This document shows, piece by piece, positions 34,358 to 43,963 of a stretch of DNA of 64,000 bases. Both the position numbers and the translations under genes were made by a program. The notes beneath the pieces were generated by a model, which searched no databases, was not told the DNA's origin, and saw only the letters and a list, made by a program, of their open reading frames with translations. Position 1 is the first letter of the stretch, and each line of letters begins with the position of its first letter. Source of the DNA: an uncultured Kordiimonas sp. (GTDB lineage: Bacteria; Pseudomonadota; Alphaproteobacteria; Sphingomonadales; Kordiimonadaceae); NCBI GenBank assembly GCA_947500295.1, contig CANMRM010000006.1, forward strand, positions 124,001 to 188,000, in the 5' to 3' direction.

Positions 34358-36457
34358 ATGACCACGGTCAGCATCGAAAATCGAGACAATATCGCCCTTG
34401 TGTGGGTGGATAATCCACCTGTCAATGCTCTGTCACACTCGGTCCGTGCGGGCCTGAAAGACGCCATGAGGGTGATCGCCGAAGACGACACCATTGATGC
34501 TGCTGTCATTGCCTGCCGTGGCCGCACATTCATTGCGGGTGCCGATATTCGGGAGTTTGGTTCCCCGCCAAAAGCGCCTCATTTGACGGAAGTTGTTCAA
34601 ATCATTGAAGATATGGAAAAACCGATTGTCGCGGCTATCCACGGCACAGCGCTTGGCGGAGGGCTCGAAGTGGCGTTGTCCTGCCATTATCGTGTGGCGG
34701 TTTCGTCTGCGAAAATTGGTTTACCCGAAGTGAAGCTCGGTATCCTGCCCGGTGCCGGAGGCACGCAGCGGTTTCCGCGCATCGCCGGTGTTGAGAACGC
34801 CCTCGATGCCATCATCAGTGGCCGACATATCAAGGCAAAACAAGCGCTTAGCTGGGGCGCGCTTGATCAGGTGGTCGATGATGGACTGGAGGCTACCGCC
34901 CTTGAATTCGCAAAGTCAGTTGTCGAAAAGGGTGTGCGTCGTACCGGCGAAATGGCAATTGATGGTGACAAATACGACCAGGCCTTTTTTGACGAGTTCC
35001 GTGCCTCTATCGCCCGGAAAACACGTGGTTATTTCGCACCGGAACGGTGCATACGCTGTGTCGAAGCTGCAGTAAAACTCCCGTTAAAAGAAGGGCTTGA
35101 TGCCGAGCGGCGGAATTTTCAGGAGTGTTTTACCAACCCTCAGTCTCGCGCGTTGCAGCATGTGTTTTTTGCTGAACGGCAGGTAAGCCGGGTGCCAGGC
35201 ATCAGTAAAGAAACGCCACGCAGAAACATCAAGCGGGTCGGCATTATCGGTGCGGGTACCATGGGGGGTGGTATTGCCATGAATTTTGCCAATATCGGCA
35301 TGCCGGTGACCCTTCTTGAAGTGAAGCAGGATGCTCTTGAGCGCGGACTTGGTGTGGTGCGCAAAAACTATGAACGAACCGCTTCAAAAGGCCGGCTCAC
35401 TGCGGAGCAGGTGGAAGAGCGCATGGGCCTGTTTACCGGCACCATGGACTATGCAGATCTTGCTGACTGTGACCTGATCATTGAAGCCGTCTTCGAGACC
35501 ATGGACATCAAGAAAAAGGTGTTCACTGCCCTGGATGAGGTTGCAAAACCGGGCGCTATTCTGGCGTCCAATACGTCCTATCTGGATATTGATGATATCG
35601 CTGCGGTCACCAGGCGCCCCGCCGATGTGTTGGGCTTGCATTTCTTTTCGCCGGCCAATGTGATGCGATTGCTCGAAATCGTGCGTGCTGACAATACAGC
35701 CGACGACGTACTCGCGACCTGCGTCGACCTGGCCAAGAAAATTGGTAAAGTTGGTGTTGTTTCAGGCGTTTGTCACGGTTTTATTGGCAATAGAATGTTA
35801 TCGCAGTATGCGCGCGAAATGTCACTGAGTGTGATCGAAGGTTCGATGCCTCACGAAGTGGACAAAGCGATGTTTGATTTTGGCATGGCTATGGGGCCCA
35901 TGACTGTATCCGACATGGCAGGGCTTGATATCGGCTACCTGAACCGCCAGGGCATGGACCGCGCTGATTATGAGACGCGTGCCACAGACTGGATCGACCG
36001 GGTTGTGGAATCCGGGCGCAAGGGCCTGAAAACCGGCGCTGGCATCTACGACTATGACGAAGGCAGCCGGACGCCGAAGCCGTCAGAAGACGTGATGGCC
36101 ATAATCGTTGAAGAAAGTGAAAAGCTGGGTATCGAGCGGACCTCTCAAACAAGTGAAGAGATTGTTGAGCGTGGTATGCTGGCCCTGATCAATGAAGGTG
36201 CCAAGATCCTTGGCGAAGGCATTGCCATCAGAGCAAGCGACATCGATATCGTATACCTGAATGGCTATGGCTTTCCCCCATATCGTGGTGGGCCGATGCA
36301 TTATGCCGATCAAATCGGTGTGAAAGAGGTGTACTCGAAAATACTGGAAAATGCCGAAAAGTTCGGCTCTCGCTGGTGGCAGCCAGCGCCTTTGCTGAAA
36401 GAACTTGCTGAAGCGGGTTCGTCTTTCGCAGATTACGACAAACGTCAGGTTGGTTAG
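34358..36457 (+). CDS. Bifunctional enoyl-CoA hydratase/3-hydroxyacyl-CoA dehydrogenase (FadB/FadJ type)
   Basis: 699 aa from ATG 34358, with GAAAGGGAGCC before it; the frame is open to 34307. The N-terminal crotonase domain (residues ~1-190) has [28 protein letters not shown] and [17 protein letters not shown], with both catalytic Glu positions. The C-terminal dehydrogenase (~290-690) has [20 protein letters not shown] for [18 protein letters not shown] and GFIGNR. It hydrates enoyl-CoA and oxidises the 3-hydroxyacyl-CoA. It is co-oriented with the thiolase and an SDR, so the cluster covers a whole beta-oxidation turn with the divergent dehydrogenase. Confidence 0.93.
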   Translation: MTTVSIENRDNIALVWVDNPPVNALSHSVRAGLKDAMRVIAEDDTIDAAVIACRGRTFIAGADIREFGSPPKAPHLTEVVQIIEDMEKPIVAAIHGTALGGGLEVALSCHYRVAVSSAKIGLPEVKLGILPGAGGTQRFPRIAGVENALDAIISGRHIKAKQALSWGALDQVVDDGLEATALEFAKSVVEKGVRRTGEMAIDGDKYDQAFFDEFRASIARKTRGYFAPERCIRCVEAAVKLPLKEGLDAERRNFQECFTNPQSRALQHVFFAERQVSRVPGISKETPRRNIKRVGIIGAGTMGGGIAMNFANIGMPVTLLEVKQDALERGLGVVRKNYERTASKGRLTAEQVEERMGLFTGTMDYADLADCDLIIEAVFETMDIKKKVFTALDEVAKPGAILASNTSYLDIDDIAAVTRRPADVLGLHFFSPANVMRLLEIVRADNTADDVLATCVDLAKKIGKVGVVSGVCHGFIGNRMLSQYAREMSLSVIEGSMPHEVDKAMFDFGMAMGPMTVSDMAGLDIGYLNRQGMDRADYETRATDWIDRVVESGRKGLKTGAGIYDYDEGSRTPKPSEDVMAIIVEESEKLGIERTSQTSEEIVERGMLALINEGAKILGEGIAIRASDIDIVYLNGYGFPPYRGGPMHYADQIGVKEVYSKILENAEKFGSRWWQPAPLLKELAEAGSSFADYDKRQVG

Positions 36458-36486
36458 GCCAACCCGCATTCATTCAGGAGTAGAGA

Positions 36487-37269
36487 ATGTCAGATTATGT
36501 AAGCCAAATGTTCGGACTATCCGGCAAAGTCGCGCTTGTAGTGGGTGCCTCGTCCGGCATTGGTGCTGAGTTTGCCAGAGCGCTCGCGCGCGCTGGCGCG
36601 GACGTTGTGCTCGGCGCACGCCGTGCGGAACGTATTGAGGCGCTTGCCAAAGAGATTGCCGACGACACCGGCCGCCGCACCCTTGCTGTCTCAATGGATG
36701 TAACTGACGGCGACAGTGTCACCAGGGCTTTTGACGCGGCAGAAGAGGCAATGGGTACGGTGACTATCGTTTGCAATAACGCCGGCCTTGCCATTCCAAA
36801 CTGGGCCCTCGAGGACACCGAGGAAGACTGGGACACAACAATGAACACCAACCTGAAGGGAATGTGGCGGGTCGCGCGGGAAGCGGCGGGTCGCATGCTC
36901 AAGGCAGGCACTGGTGGTTCCATCATCAACACGGCATCTATCCTCGGTTTGGGTGTTGGGCCGATGCAGACGACATACGCAATCAGTAAAGCCGGCGTGG
37001 TCCAGATGACCCGCGCGCTGGCGCTGGAGTGGCAGCGTTTCGGGGTTCGGGTCAATGCGATCTGCCCAGGCTATTTCAAAACAGAAATCAATAATGAGTT
37101 TCTGGAAAGCGAGCATGGTCAGAAGATGGTTGCGATGACGCCGGCAAAAAGGGTTGGCAAACTTGAAGAACTGGTGCCGGCCATGCTGATGCTTGCTTGT
37201 GATGCTTCTGGTTTTACAACCGGTGTCGCTTTACCTGTTGATGGCGCACATACCGTAAGGCTTGCCTAG
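36487..37269 (+). CDS. Short-chain dehydrogenase/reductase (acyl-CoA type)
   Basis: 260 aa, AGGAG before the ATG. Cofactor motif GASSGIG (residues ~20-26), NNAG (~97), Ser in INTASILG and the catalytic Y-A-I-S-K are intact; C-terminal ICPGYFKTEIN is typical of hydroxyacyl or ketoacyl reductases. It lies 30 bp after the FadB-type gene, so it is the third gene of the thiolase operon and probably handles a 3-hydroxyacyl-CoA or alcohol in the same pathway. A strong bidirectional terminator follows. Confidence 0.88.
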   Translation: MSDYVSQMFGLSGKVALVVGASSGIGAEFARALARAGADVVLGARRAERIEALAKEIADDTGRRTLAVSMDVTDGDSVTRAFDAAEEAMGTVTIVCNNAGLAIPNWALEDTEEDWDTTMNTNLKGMWRVAREAAGRMLKAGTGGSIINTASILGLGVGPMQTTYAISKAGVVQMTRALALEWQRFGVRVNAICPGYFKTEINNEFLESEHGQKMVAMTPAKRVGKLEELVPAMLMLACDASGFTTGVALPVDGAHTVRLA

Positions 37270-37293
37270 CGCAGATATCGACTACATGAAAAC

Positions 37294-37327
37294 AAAAAAA
37301 GCGGGAGCATTTGCTCCCGCTTTTTTT
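37294..37327. terminator. Bidirectional terminator
   Basis: GCGGGAGC (37301-37308) pairs with GCTCCCGC (37313-37320), with an A tract before and seven T after. It serves both the SDR gene and the convergent TonB receptor. Confidence 0.92.
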
Positions 37328-37349
37328 GTTTGCGTTGAAGTTCTGGGCC

Positions 37350-39536
37350 TTAGAAATCGACCTTGAACGAGGCACCGAGAACCCGGGGTTCGTTGAAGAA
37401 CGCTGTCAGGTTGTTGAAGTCGATGCCGCCTTTGATGTTGGCTTCATTGGTAATGTTCCGGCCAAAGAAGGCAAACTCGTATTTGCCGTCCTGCCAGCGC
37501 ATACCGATCTTGAGGCCGCCTTCAAAGTCGCCGGTCGATGTGTATTCAACTGACTCGTAAAGGAAGAAGTTGGTGCGACCCTGGAATGCCCAGTCCGTGA
37601 ACATGAACAGTTCCGCATCGTTTCCAACTGGCTTGGCGTATTCGGCCGTGAAGTTCAGGGTCCACTCTGGGGCCTGTGGCAGGGGATTGCCGTCCACAAG
37701 GGCGCGACCATCTGCGTTGAGCGGATCAAGAACCGTACATTGTGCACAAACACCAACCGCAAGGTCGTCGTCCTTCAGTTCAGTGTTGTTATAAGCGAAA
37801 CCAAGCGTCATGAAGAGTTCTTCGGTTGCAAGGTATTCGATTTCGGTCTCGAAACCCCAGCCAACTGCATTGTCGGAGTTGATCAACTGAATGAAGTTGC
37901 CTCCACCACCAACAGCCGAGATTTGCAGATCGTCAACGTCCCAGTAGAAGATAGCACCGTTCCAGCGCAGGCGGTTTTCCATGAGCGTTGCCTTGAAACC
38001 AGCCTCATAGGAAATGATGGTTTCTTCAGTGGCGACAGACGGTGAGCCAAAGAAGGCAATGTCACGGCCCTGAATGGTTGGGGCGCGGAAGCCGCTGGCG
38101 ACACGTGCGTAAACCGAAATATCGTCAGAAGCCAGATGGTTGATGGCAACATCCCAGCTCAGCCGATCAGCCGAAACATCTTCGTTGAAGACTGTTGCGC
38201 CTGCACCAAACGGATCAAATGAAGCTTGCATGTCGCGCTGGTCATCAGTGTAACGCGCGCCGACTGTCAATGTCGTGGTTTCGTTCAGGTCGTACGCTGC
38301 CTGTCCGAAAATAGCCCATGCTTCGTTTTTGTGAGTTGCGAACGTTGGGTTAATGAAGAAAGGGTCAGTCCCAATACGGTTGGTGCTGTCAAAGTAGAAG
38401 AAACCACCCTGCCAGAAGAAATCGTCAGATGCCTGCTGGGACAAACGCAGTTCCTGCGTGAATTGTTCTGCGTTGTCGGTAATGCCCGCAGTTGTCGACT
38501 GGAACGGGATGAAGCCGGGGCCCGTTGGGTTGCCGCCGTCGATGTCACCAAGGCTGGAGCCGCTGGCGTCAAGGAATGCGGTGATCGACGTCAAGGTAAC
38601 GTCATTGCCGAACGTATAGTTCATGCGAAGGCTTCCGCCCCAGTTTTCATAAGCCTGCGGGTTGTTGTGGTCATCACCAAAGAACACGACGTCGCGGACA
38701 AAGTTGTCATTGAGATCGTTGCTGCCGGGAGTGAGCACATTCGCCCGGAAGAGGGCAGACGTACCGGAGTTGTCCCGATACTGGAACATGGCGAGCGCGT
38801 CAAAATTGTCGGTTTCATAGAGAACCTGAGCGCGTGCAGCTTTTTCAGTGTAACCGCCGAGCGCGTCTTCAGTGCCCAGGAAGGCATTGTCGATATAGTC
38901 GTTTCTATCCTGGAACAGGCCTGAAATCCTGAACGACACCTGGTCGCTTACGCCCTGGCCAAATGCAGCTTCAACGTTTTTCTGTCCAAAGGAACCGTAA
39001 CTGGCAGTAAAGTAACCGCCTGGCTCCTGAGAAGGCTTGCGGCTGTCAAACTTGATGATACCGGCAGGTGTGTTGCGACCAAAGAGTGTGCCCTGCGGAC
39101 CGCGAAGTACTTCAACGCGCTCAAGGTCAAACAGCGGGAAGCTCTTATGAACCACGTTTTCCATGACGATATCGTCCATGACGACAGACACTGGCTGTGA
39201 AGCGATCAAATCAAAGTCTGTGTTGCCAAGGCCGCGAAGATAAAAGCGCGGAGCAACTCGGCCATTTGATGATTCAGCATTCAGGCCGGGGATGCGGGCG
39301 GACAACAAACGGATGTCTGAGCCACCGGCAGCAAATTCGTTGATACGGTCGCCTTGAAGCGTAGAAACTGAAATCGGAACCTCGCGCAGGCTTTGCTCGC
39401 GCCGTTGTGCGGTTACGATGATTTCTTCCAGCGCAAATTCCTCATCTGCATTTTGTGCAGAAACGCCGGCAGACATAGCCAGCAATGAGCAACCAGCAAC
39501 AAGCTTGAAGCTGTGGGCCAACAAGTTTTTCCTCAT
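37350..39536 (-). CDS. TonB-dependent outer-membrane receptor
   Basis: 728 aa with a signal peptide (RKNLLAHSFKLVAGCSLLAMSAGVSAQ). A TonB-box-like EEIIVTAQRRE follows at the mature N-terminus, then the plug domain (VPISVSTLQGDRINEF; LRGLGNTDFDL; VEVLRGPQGTLFGRNTPAGII) and a long beta-barrel ending in a terminal Phe (GASFKVDF). VTAQRR-type receptors of this group are common in marine alphaproteobacteria and import diverse organic ligands, not only iron. No Fur box was recognised upstream. Being beside the acyl-CoA cluster, it may import the substrate degraded there. GAGGAAA precedes the start. Confidence 0.92.
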   Translation of the reverse strand: MRKNLLAHSFKLVAGCSLLAMSAGVSAQNADEEFALEEIIVTAQRREQSLREVPISVSTLQGDRINEFAAGGSDIRLLSARIPGLNAESSNGRVAPRFYLRGLGNTDFDLIASQPVSVVMDDIVMENVVHKSFPLFDLERVEVLRGPQGTLFGRNTPAGIIKFDSRKPSQEPGGYFTASYGSFGQKNVEAAFGQGVSDQVSFRISGLFQDRNDYIDNAFLGTEDALGGYTEKAARAQVLYETDNFDALAMFQYRDNSGTSALFRANVLTPGSNDLNDNFVRDVVFFGDDHNNPQAYENWGGSLRMNYTFGNDVTLTSITAFLDASGSSLGDIDGGNPTGPGFIPFQSTTAGITDNAEQFTQELRLSQQASDDFFWQGGFFYFDSTNRIGTDPFFINPTFATHKNEAWAIFGQAAYDLNETTTLTVGARYTDDQRDMQASFDPFGAGATVFNEDVSADRLSWDVAINHLASDDISVYARVASGFRAPTIQGRDIAFFGSPSVATEETIISYEAGFKATLMENRLRWNGAIFYWDVDDLQISAVGGGGNFIQLINSDNAVGWGFETEIEYLATEELFMTLGFAYNNTELKDDDLAVGVCAQCTVLDPLNADGRALVDGNPLPQAPEWTLNFTAEYAKPVGNDAELFMFTDWAFQGRTNFFLYESVEYTSTGDFEGGLKIGMRWQDGKYEFAFFGRNITNEANIKGGIDFNNLTAFFNEPRVLGASFKVDF

Positions 39537-39775
39537 GGGTATTTCCTCGTGATGGGGACGTAATTTTATTTAAAGTCAGGCATGACCCGGATTTACCGGC
39601 TCAAACCTGCGAAAACATACTCCTGTATCCTTCTTTCCTACCGCTCGCGGTTGCCCAAAGGCGACAGGAAACAGCCTATTTTGTGGCTTCCTGGTGCCAC
39701 AACGCTGCATACTGTTGCAGAAGCGCAACCAGATCGCCTATGGCTGGTTTAAAATTAACAACCGGAGCAGGATGT

Positions 39776-40471
39776 ATGGAGTTCCCCAATACCTTGATGG
39801 AAGGGCGCTTAATCAAGCGTTACAAGCGGTTTTTAGCTGATGTGGAGATGCCGGACGGGTCAGTTGTTGTGGCCCACTGCGCAAACAGCGGATCCATGTT
39901 GGGCTGTAAGGAACCGGGCAGCAGGGTTTTGTTGTCGCCAAACACCAATCCGAAAGCCAAACTGGACTGGCGCTGGGAAATGGTTGAAGTAGACGGCGCT
40001 CTTGTTGGCATCAACACATCGCATCCTAACCGACTTGTTGAAGAGGCAATCAGGGCTGGTGATATCACCGAGTTGCAGGGATATGAAACGCTGCGCAGGG
40101 AAGTAAAATACGGCGTTAACAGCCGGATCGACATTCTGCTTGAGGGCCCGGGGCTATGTTACGTGGAAGTGAAAAACGTAACGCTGAAGATTGGAAACGA
40201 AGCGCGCTTCCCGGATGCCGTCACTGCGCGCGGCACCAAGCATTTGGCCGAGCTTTCGCAGATGGTTGCGGACGGGCACCGCTCGGTGATGGTTTACCTG
40301 GTCCAGCGTGGTGATTGCGACACGTTTCGACCTGCCGCTGATATTGACCCGACCTATGCAGATGCGCTAGTCAGCGCACAGAAAGCTGGAGTGGAAATTT
40401 TGTGCTACAGCTGCAGCTTGTCACCTACAGGCATTGAGGTCGTGGGCCCCATGCCTTACAGTGTGACATAA
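39776..40471 (+). CDS. sfsA: SfsA family DNA/RNA nuclease-like protein
   Basis: 231 aa from ATG 39776 (GGAGCAGG upstream), the conserved SfsA start MEFPNTLMEGRLIKRYKRF. Family motifs follow: HCANSGSMLGC, INTSHPNRLVEEAI, SRIDILLEG, CYVEVKNVTL, FPDAVTARGTKHL. The protein was named for sugar-fermentation stimulation; it has an N-terminal OB-like fold and a C-terminal PD-(D/E)xK nuclease fold (D135 region and E-V-K visible). It is 24 bp upstream of map and probably co-transcribed. Confidence 0.92.
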   Translation: MEFPNTLMEGRLIKRYKRFLADVEMPDGSVVVAHCANSGSMLGCKEPGSRVLLSPNTNPKAKLDWRWEMVEVDGALVGINTSHPNRLVEEAIRAGDITELQGYETLRREVKYGVNSRIDILLEGPGLCYVEVKNVTLKIGNEARFPDAVTARGTKHLAELSQMVADGHRSVMVYLVQRGDCDTFRPAADIDPTYADALVSAQKAGVEILCYSCSLSPTGIEVVGPMPYSVT

Positions 40472-40494
40472 GCCCTGAACAATGAGCAGAAACC

Positions 40495-41325
40495 ATGAAT
40501 TACATAGACGCGATGTCTGCGCCGGAGATGCGCACAGGTGCGATAAAAATCCACGATAAGCAAGCTTTTGACGGTATGCGCGCGGCGGGCAGGTTAGCTG
40601 CTGAGACACTGGACCATGTCACACCTCATGTGAAACCGGGTGTCACAACGGAAGAGCTGAACACGATTTGTCATGACTTTATTCTAGCCCACAATGCTGT
40701 GCCAGCGCCGCTGAACTATAAAGGTTTCCCGAAGTCCATATGCACGTCTATCAATCATGTGATCTGTCACGGAATTCCGGGACCAAAGAAATTGCGTGAA
40801 GGTGACGCCCTTAATATTGATGTCACAGTGATACTTGATGGCTGGTTTGGCGATACAAGCCGCATGTTTTTTGTCGGCAAGCAGAAGTTGCTGCCGCAAA
40901 GGCTTTGCAAGGTCACTTTTGAGGCAATGTGGAAGGGCATTGAGGCCGTGAAGCCCGGCGCCCACCTTGGTGATATTGGAGCTGCCATTCAAGAGCATGT
41001 GGAAGCGCACCGGTATTCTGTCGTGCGGGATTTTTGTGGTCACGGCATTGGGCGGGTATTTCATGACGAGCCAAGCGTGATGCATTTCGGCAAAAAAGGT
41101 GCTGGCCCTGAGTTAAAGCCCGGGATGTTTTTTACCATTGAACCCATGGTCAATGCCGGCAAGCCAGGAGCCAAAGTATTGGGCGACGGATGGACCGCTG
41201 TTACACGCGACAAATCCTTGTCGATGCAGTTTGAACATACGCTGGCGGTCACGGAAGAGGGTTTCGAGGTCTTTACGAAGTCGCCCAGGGGATGGGAATT
41301 CCCACCCTACAACGTGGCGGACTAA
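40495..41325 (+). CDS. map: Type I methionine aminopeptidase
   Basis: 276 aa, normal type I length. It removes the initiator methionine from nascent proteins. Metal-binding and substrate residues are present in order: ICHGIPG (His), NIDVTVILDGWFGDTSRMF (two Asp), CGHGIGRVFHDEP (His), TIEPMVNAG (Glu) and MQFEHTLAVTE (Glu). It is followed in the same reading frame by radC, separated only by the TAA at 41323-41325. Confidence 0.95.
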   Translation: MNYIDAMSAPEMRTGAIKIHDKQAFDGMRAAGRLAAETLDHVTPHVKPGVTTEELNTICHDFILAHNAVPAPLNYKGFPKSICTSINHVICHGIPGPKKLREGDALNIDVTVILDGWFGDTSRMFFVGKQKLLPQRLCKVTFEAMWKGIEAVKPGAHLGDIGAAIQEHVEAHRYSVVRDFCGHGIGRVFHDEPSVMHFGKKGAGPELKPGMFFTIEPMVNAGKPGAKVLGDGWTAVTRDKSLSMQFEHTLAVTEEGFEVFTKSPRGWEFPPYNVAD

Positions 41326-41328
41326 GCC

Positions 41329-42015
41329 ATTAGTGGGGCGGAAAAGGATCACCGGCACGGTCATCGTGCCCGGCTGCGCGAGCGATTCCTGAAAGGGGGG
41401 GCTGATGCTCTCGCTGACTATGAACTGCTTGAGTTAATTCTTACCCTCGCGATCCCGCGACGCGATGTGAAACCGCTTGCCAAATCGCTGATTGAAAAAT
41501 TCGGCAGTTATGCAGCTGTGTTGAGCGCGGAGGTTGAAAGCTTGCGTGCCGTCTCTGGTCTGGGTGACACGGCGGTGGCGGCAATAAAATCTGTGCAGGC
41601 CTCCGCACTGGTGCTGGTGCGTGCTCAAGCGCATGAAAAACCAGTTATGTCAAATTGGAAGGCTGTACAGCGTTACCTGCAAGGCGTGATGGCAGGTTTG
41701 GTCCGTGAGCAGTTCAGGCTGTTGTTTCTGGACCGCCAGAACAGGCTGATCGCAGACGAAGTTTTGAGTGATGGCACTGTTGACCACACGCCGGTTTACC
41801 CGCGTGAAGTGGTGCGGCGCGCACTTGAGAATAACGCAACTGCAATCATTCTGGTTCACAATCACCCATCTGGTGATGTGTCACCAAGCAAGCAGGATAT
41901 TTCCATGACCCGGGAACTGGTTTCCACGTGTGGCAAACTGGGTATCCAGGTTCATGACCACATAATTGTGGGCAAGACCGGACAGGCCAGCTTTCGGGAT
42001 TTGGGCTTGTTGTAG
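41329..42015 (+). CDS. radC: RadC family protein, apparent ATT start
   Basis: 228 aa if begun at ATT 41329. The family N-terminus is encoded from 41347 on (DHRHGHRARLRERFLKGGAD, then YELLELIL and IPRRDVKPLAKSL), but no ATG, GTG or TTG occurs in frame between the map stop and GTG 41467, which would delete half the helix-hairpin-helix domain. ATT at 41329 is four bases after the map stop. The JAB/MPN domain has the metal motif HNHPSGDVSPSKQD. RadC proteins were once tied to DNA repair; the biochemical role is unsettled. Start choice is uncertain; the gene itself is not. Confidence 0.82.
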   Translation: MSGAEKDHRHGHRARLRERFLKGGADALADYELLELILTLAIPRRDVKPLAKSLIEKFGSYAAVLSAEVESLRAVSGLGDTAVAAIKSVQASALVLVRAQAHEKPVMSNWKAVQRYLQGVMAGLVREQFRLLFLDRQNRLIADEVLSDGTVDHTPVYPREVVRRALENNATAIILVHNHPSGDVSPSKQDISMTRELVSTCGKLGIQVHDHIIVGKTGQASFRDLGLL

Positions 42016-42076
42016 TGAGGTCGAGTTGCTATGAAACGGCCCACCGGGCGTACAAGATAAGCTGGGGAGGTGCCAA

Positions 42077-42532
42077 GTGTATTGGCAGCAAATCGGGTCG
42101 GAAAAGAAGACTTTAAAGAAGCTTCCGGTATCGGCGAAGGCTGTATTGGTATCCAAGGACGGTCAAGTGCTTTTGATGCGCAAGACCAGCGGTATCGTGG
42201 ATTTGCCCGGCGGCAAAGTTGAGGAAGGCGAGGACATGTTTCTCGCGCTTCAGCGGGAAGTCCGGGAAGAAACCGGCCTGAAACTCAAAAAATTCGATTT
42301 TGTTGCTTCATGGGTGAAGCATCACGCGGTCCTGGGCGACCGGCTGATCGTCATATTTGAAGGGCGGCTGAAGAAAAAAGCCAAAAAGCTCAGCATTGAA
42401 ATGTCGACGGAGCATGGCTGGTGTGACTTCATTTGCCCAACTACAGCTGACGAGATCGGTGACATGCCTCCTGGATTTGGCCAGGCGATCATGATCTGTC
42501 ACCAGCGTCATCAGACCCGCAGTAAATCCTGA
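42077..42532 (+). CDS. NUDIX hydrolase
   Basis: 151 aa from GTG 42077, with a strong site GGGGAGG (42064-42070) six bases upstream. The NUDIX box is complete: GGKVEEGEDMFLALQREVREE followed by TGL, giving the Gx5Ex7REUxEExGU pattern that binds magnesium and cleaves nucleoside-diphosphate-linked substrates. Substrate not predictable. It is convergent with the amidohydrolase gene, with stops 5 bp apart. Confidence 0.88.
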   Translation: MYWQQIGSEKKTLKKLPVSAKAVLVSKDGQVLLMRKTSGIVDLPGGKVEEGEDMFLALQREVREETGLKLKKFDFVASWVKHHAVLGDRLIVIFEGRLKKKAKKLSIEMSTEHGWCDFICPTTADEIGDMPPGFGQAIMICHQRHQTRSKS

Positions 42533-42536
42533 TAAT

Positions 42537-43826
42537 CTATCGTACCTCGTTTGCGATTTCGTCGAGCCGCGCATCAATGTCGGCTCGGCTGTACCAGCGG
42601 CCTGCTGCCATGACGCCCGCCTGGTCAAACAAGGCTTCAATCTGATCGTAGGGGTTGGCGTTCAACAGGATAAGATCAGCGCGTGCCCCCACACTGATGG
42701 TGCCAAAGTTGTCTTCTTCAGCAAAATAACGCCCTGGCGCCTGTGTGCCGATATTGAGGATCTGAGTATTGGTCAGGCCAGCTGCTTTCATGATCTCGAT
42801 TTCACGCCAGATTGAAAAACCCGGCACCGAGAAAAGCTGCGGCGCATCACTACCCAGAGCAATGTTCACGCCCGCGTCAGCCAAAGCTTTCAAAAGGCGC
42901 TGCCTGTTTTCAACTGCCAGCTTGTTGGCATTTTCATTTGCCTGGCGCGCTCGGCTTTGATAGCCGGCCAGAGCTTCACGGGTGAGATAGCGGTTTTCCG
43001 GGCGGGCAGACAACGCATCAATATCGCCGCCACCAATCAGCAGGTTGAACAATTCCTGCGTTGGAACAACCCATGTGCCTGAGCGTTTGGTCATTTCAAT
43101 CAGTGTTGCGAATTCTGCCTCTGTCATCACGCGGTCCCCGCCATCGAACATCTGCAGGTAACCGTCCATATGGTCCATGGATATTTGCCCCGCCTCCATA
43201 GCGCGCTCGAGCCCTACATCAGCCGGCACATGGCCGCCAAAGGGGTAGTCCAGTCCATTGGCCTCTTCAGCCATGGCATCATACTCGGCGCGGGTGAGGC
43301 CGGGGTGGATTTTCTGCAATTCCCAGCCCTCCGCAGCGTAACGCCGGATCAATTCCCGGGCCTGTGCTGGGGATGCTACGGAATTGCCATTGAGGCTCGG
43401 TGCAGCCAGATAGAGCGTTGGTCCTGCCATTTCGCCTGCTTTTATCTGGTCCCTGAGCGTAAACTGGACCGGATCGCCCAGCATGCCGCGCACTGTGGTC
43501 ACGCCGCCAGCAAGATACAAAAACAAAATGCGCTCCTGCCGCTCTTTGGACCAGTTGGTGAATGGCAGGTGTCCATGCATTTCGGACAGGCCTGGTACAA
43601 GAAATTTTCCAGTACCATCAATAGTTTGAGAGGCCGCGGGTACCGAAGGTGCGCCGGCAGCCGGTCCGACGTAAATAATGCGGTCATCTTGCACGACGAC
43701 TGTAGCGTTGGAGATGACGGCGTCGTTCTGCATGGTAAGGGCCGAGACACCGTTAACGACCATTGTGTCCGCGTATGATTGCAGCGTGAAGAAAAAAGTC
43801 GCCAAAAATCCAATAATAAGTCGCAT
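42537..43826 (-). CDS. Exported amidohydrolase family protein
   Basis: 429 aa with a signal peptide (MRLIIGFLATFFFTLQSYAD). The metal-dependent hydrolase fold is shown by VPGLSEMHGHLPF (HxH metal site), GGHVPADVG (His), SMDHMDG (His) and LGSDAPQL (Asp), with the usual N-terminal beta-sandwich (VQDDRIIYVGPA, TIDGTGKFLVPG). These periplasmic imidazolonepropionase-like amidohydrolases cleave cyclic amides or peptides; the substrate is unknown. GGGAGGG precedes the ATG. Confidence 0.88.
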   Translation of the reverse strand: MRLIIGFLATFFFTLQSYADTMVVNGVSALTMQNDAVISNATVVVQDDRIIYVGPAAGAPSVPAASQTIDGTGKFLVPGLSEMHGHLPFTNWSKERQERILFLYLAGGVTTVRGMLGDPVQFTLRDQIKAGEMAGPTLYLAAPSLNGNSVASPAQARELIRRYAAEGWELQKIHPGLTRAEYDAMAEEANGLDYPFGGHVPADVGLERAMEAGQISMDHMDGYLQMFDGGDRVMTEAEFATLIEMTKRSGTWVVPTQELFNLLIGGGDIDALSARPENRYLTREALAGYQSRARQANENANKLAVENRQRLLKALADAGVNIALGSDAPQLFSVPGFSIWREIEIMKAAGLTNTQILNIGTQAPGRYFAEEDNFGTISVGARADLILLNANPYDQIEALFDQAGVMAAGRWYSRADIDARLDEIANEVR

Positions 43827-43963
43827 GAAACCCTCCCAAAGCCTAGCCAGGAGGAATGCTCTGCCGATGACGCAAACTTGTCAAGGAAACTTGCGATTAG
43901 GGCCGCTATCTGCTAGCAGGGCGGCGAGTTCTTTCAATCTTTTTCCCTGTTGGATTAATCAGC

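Noticed and set aside
38226-38924. A 232-codon plus-strand frame opposite the TonB receptor
   Set aside because: The receptor frame is certain from plug and barrel motifs; the opposite frame has no motif or own promoter.
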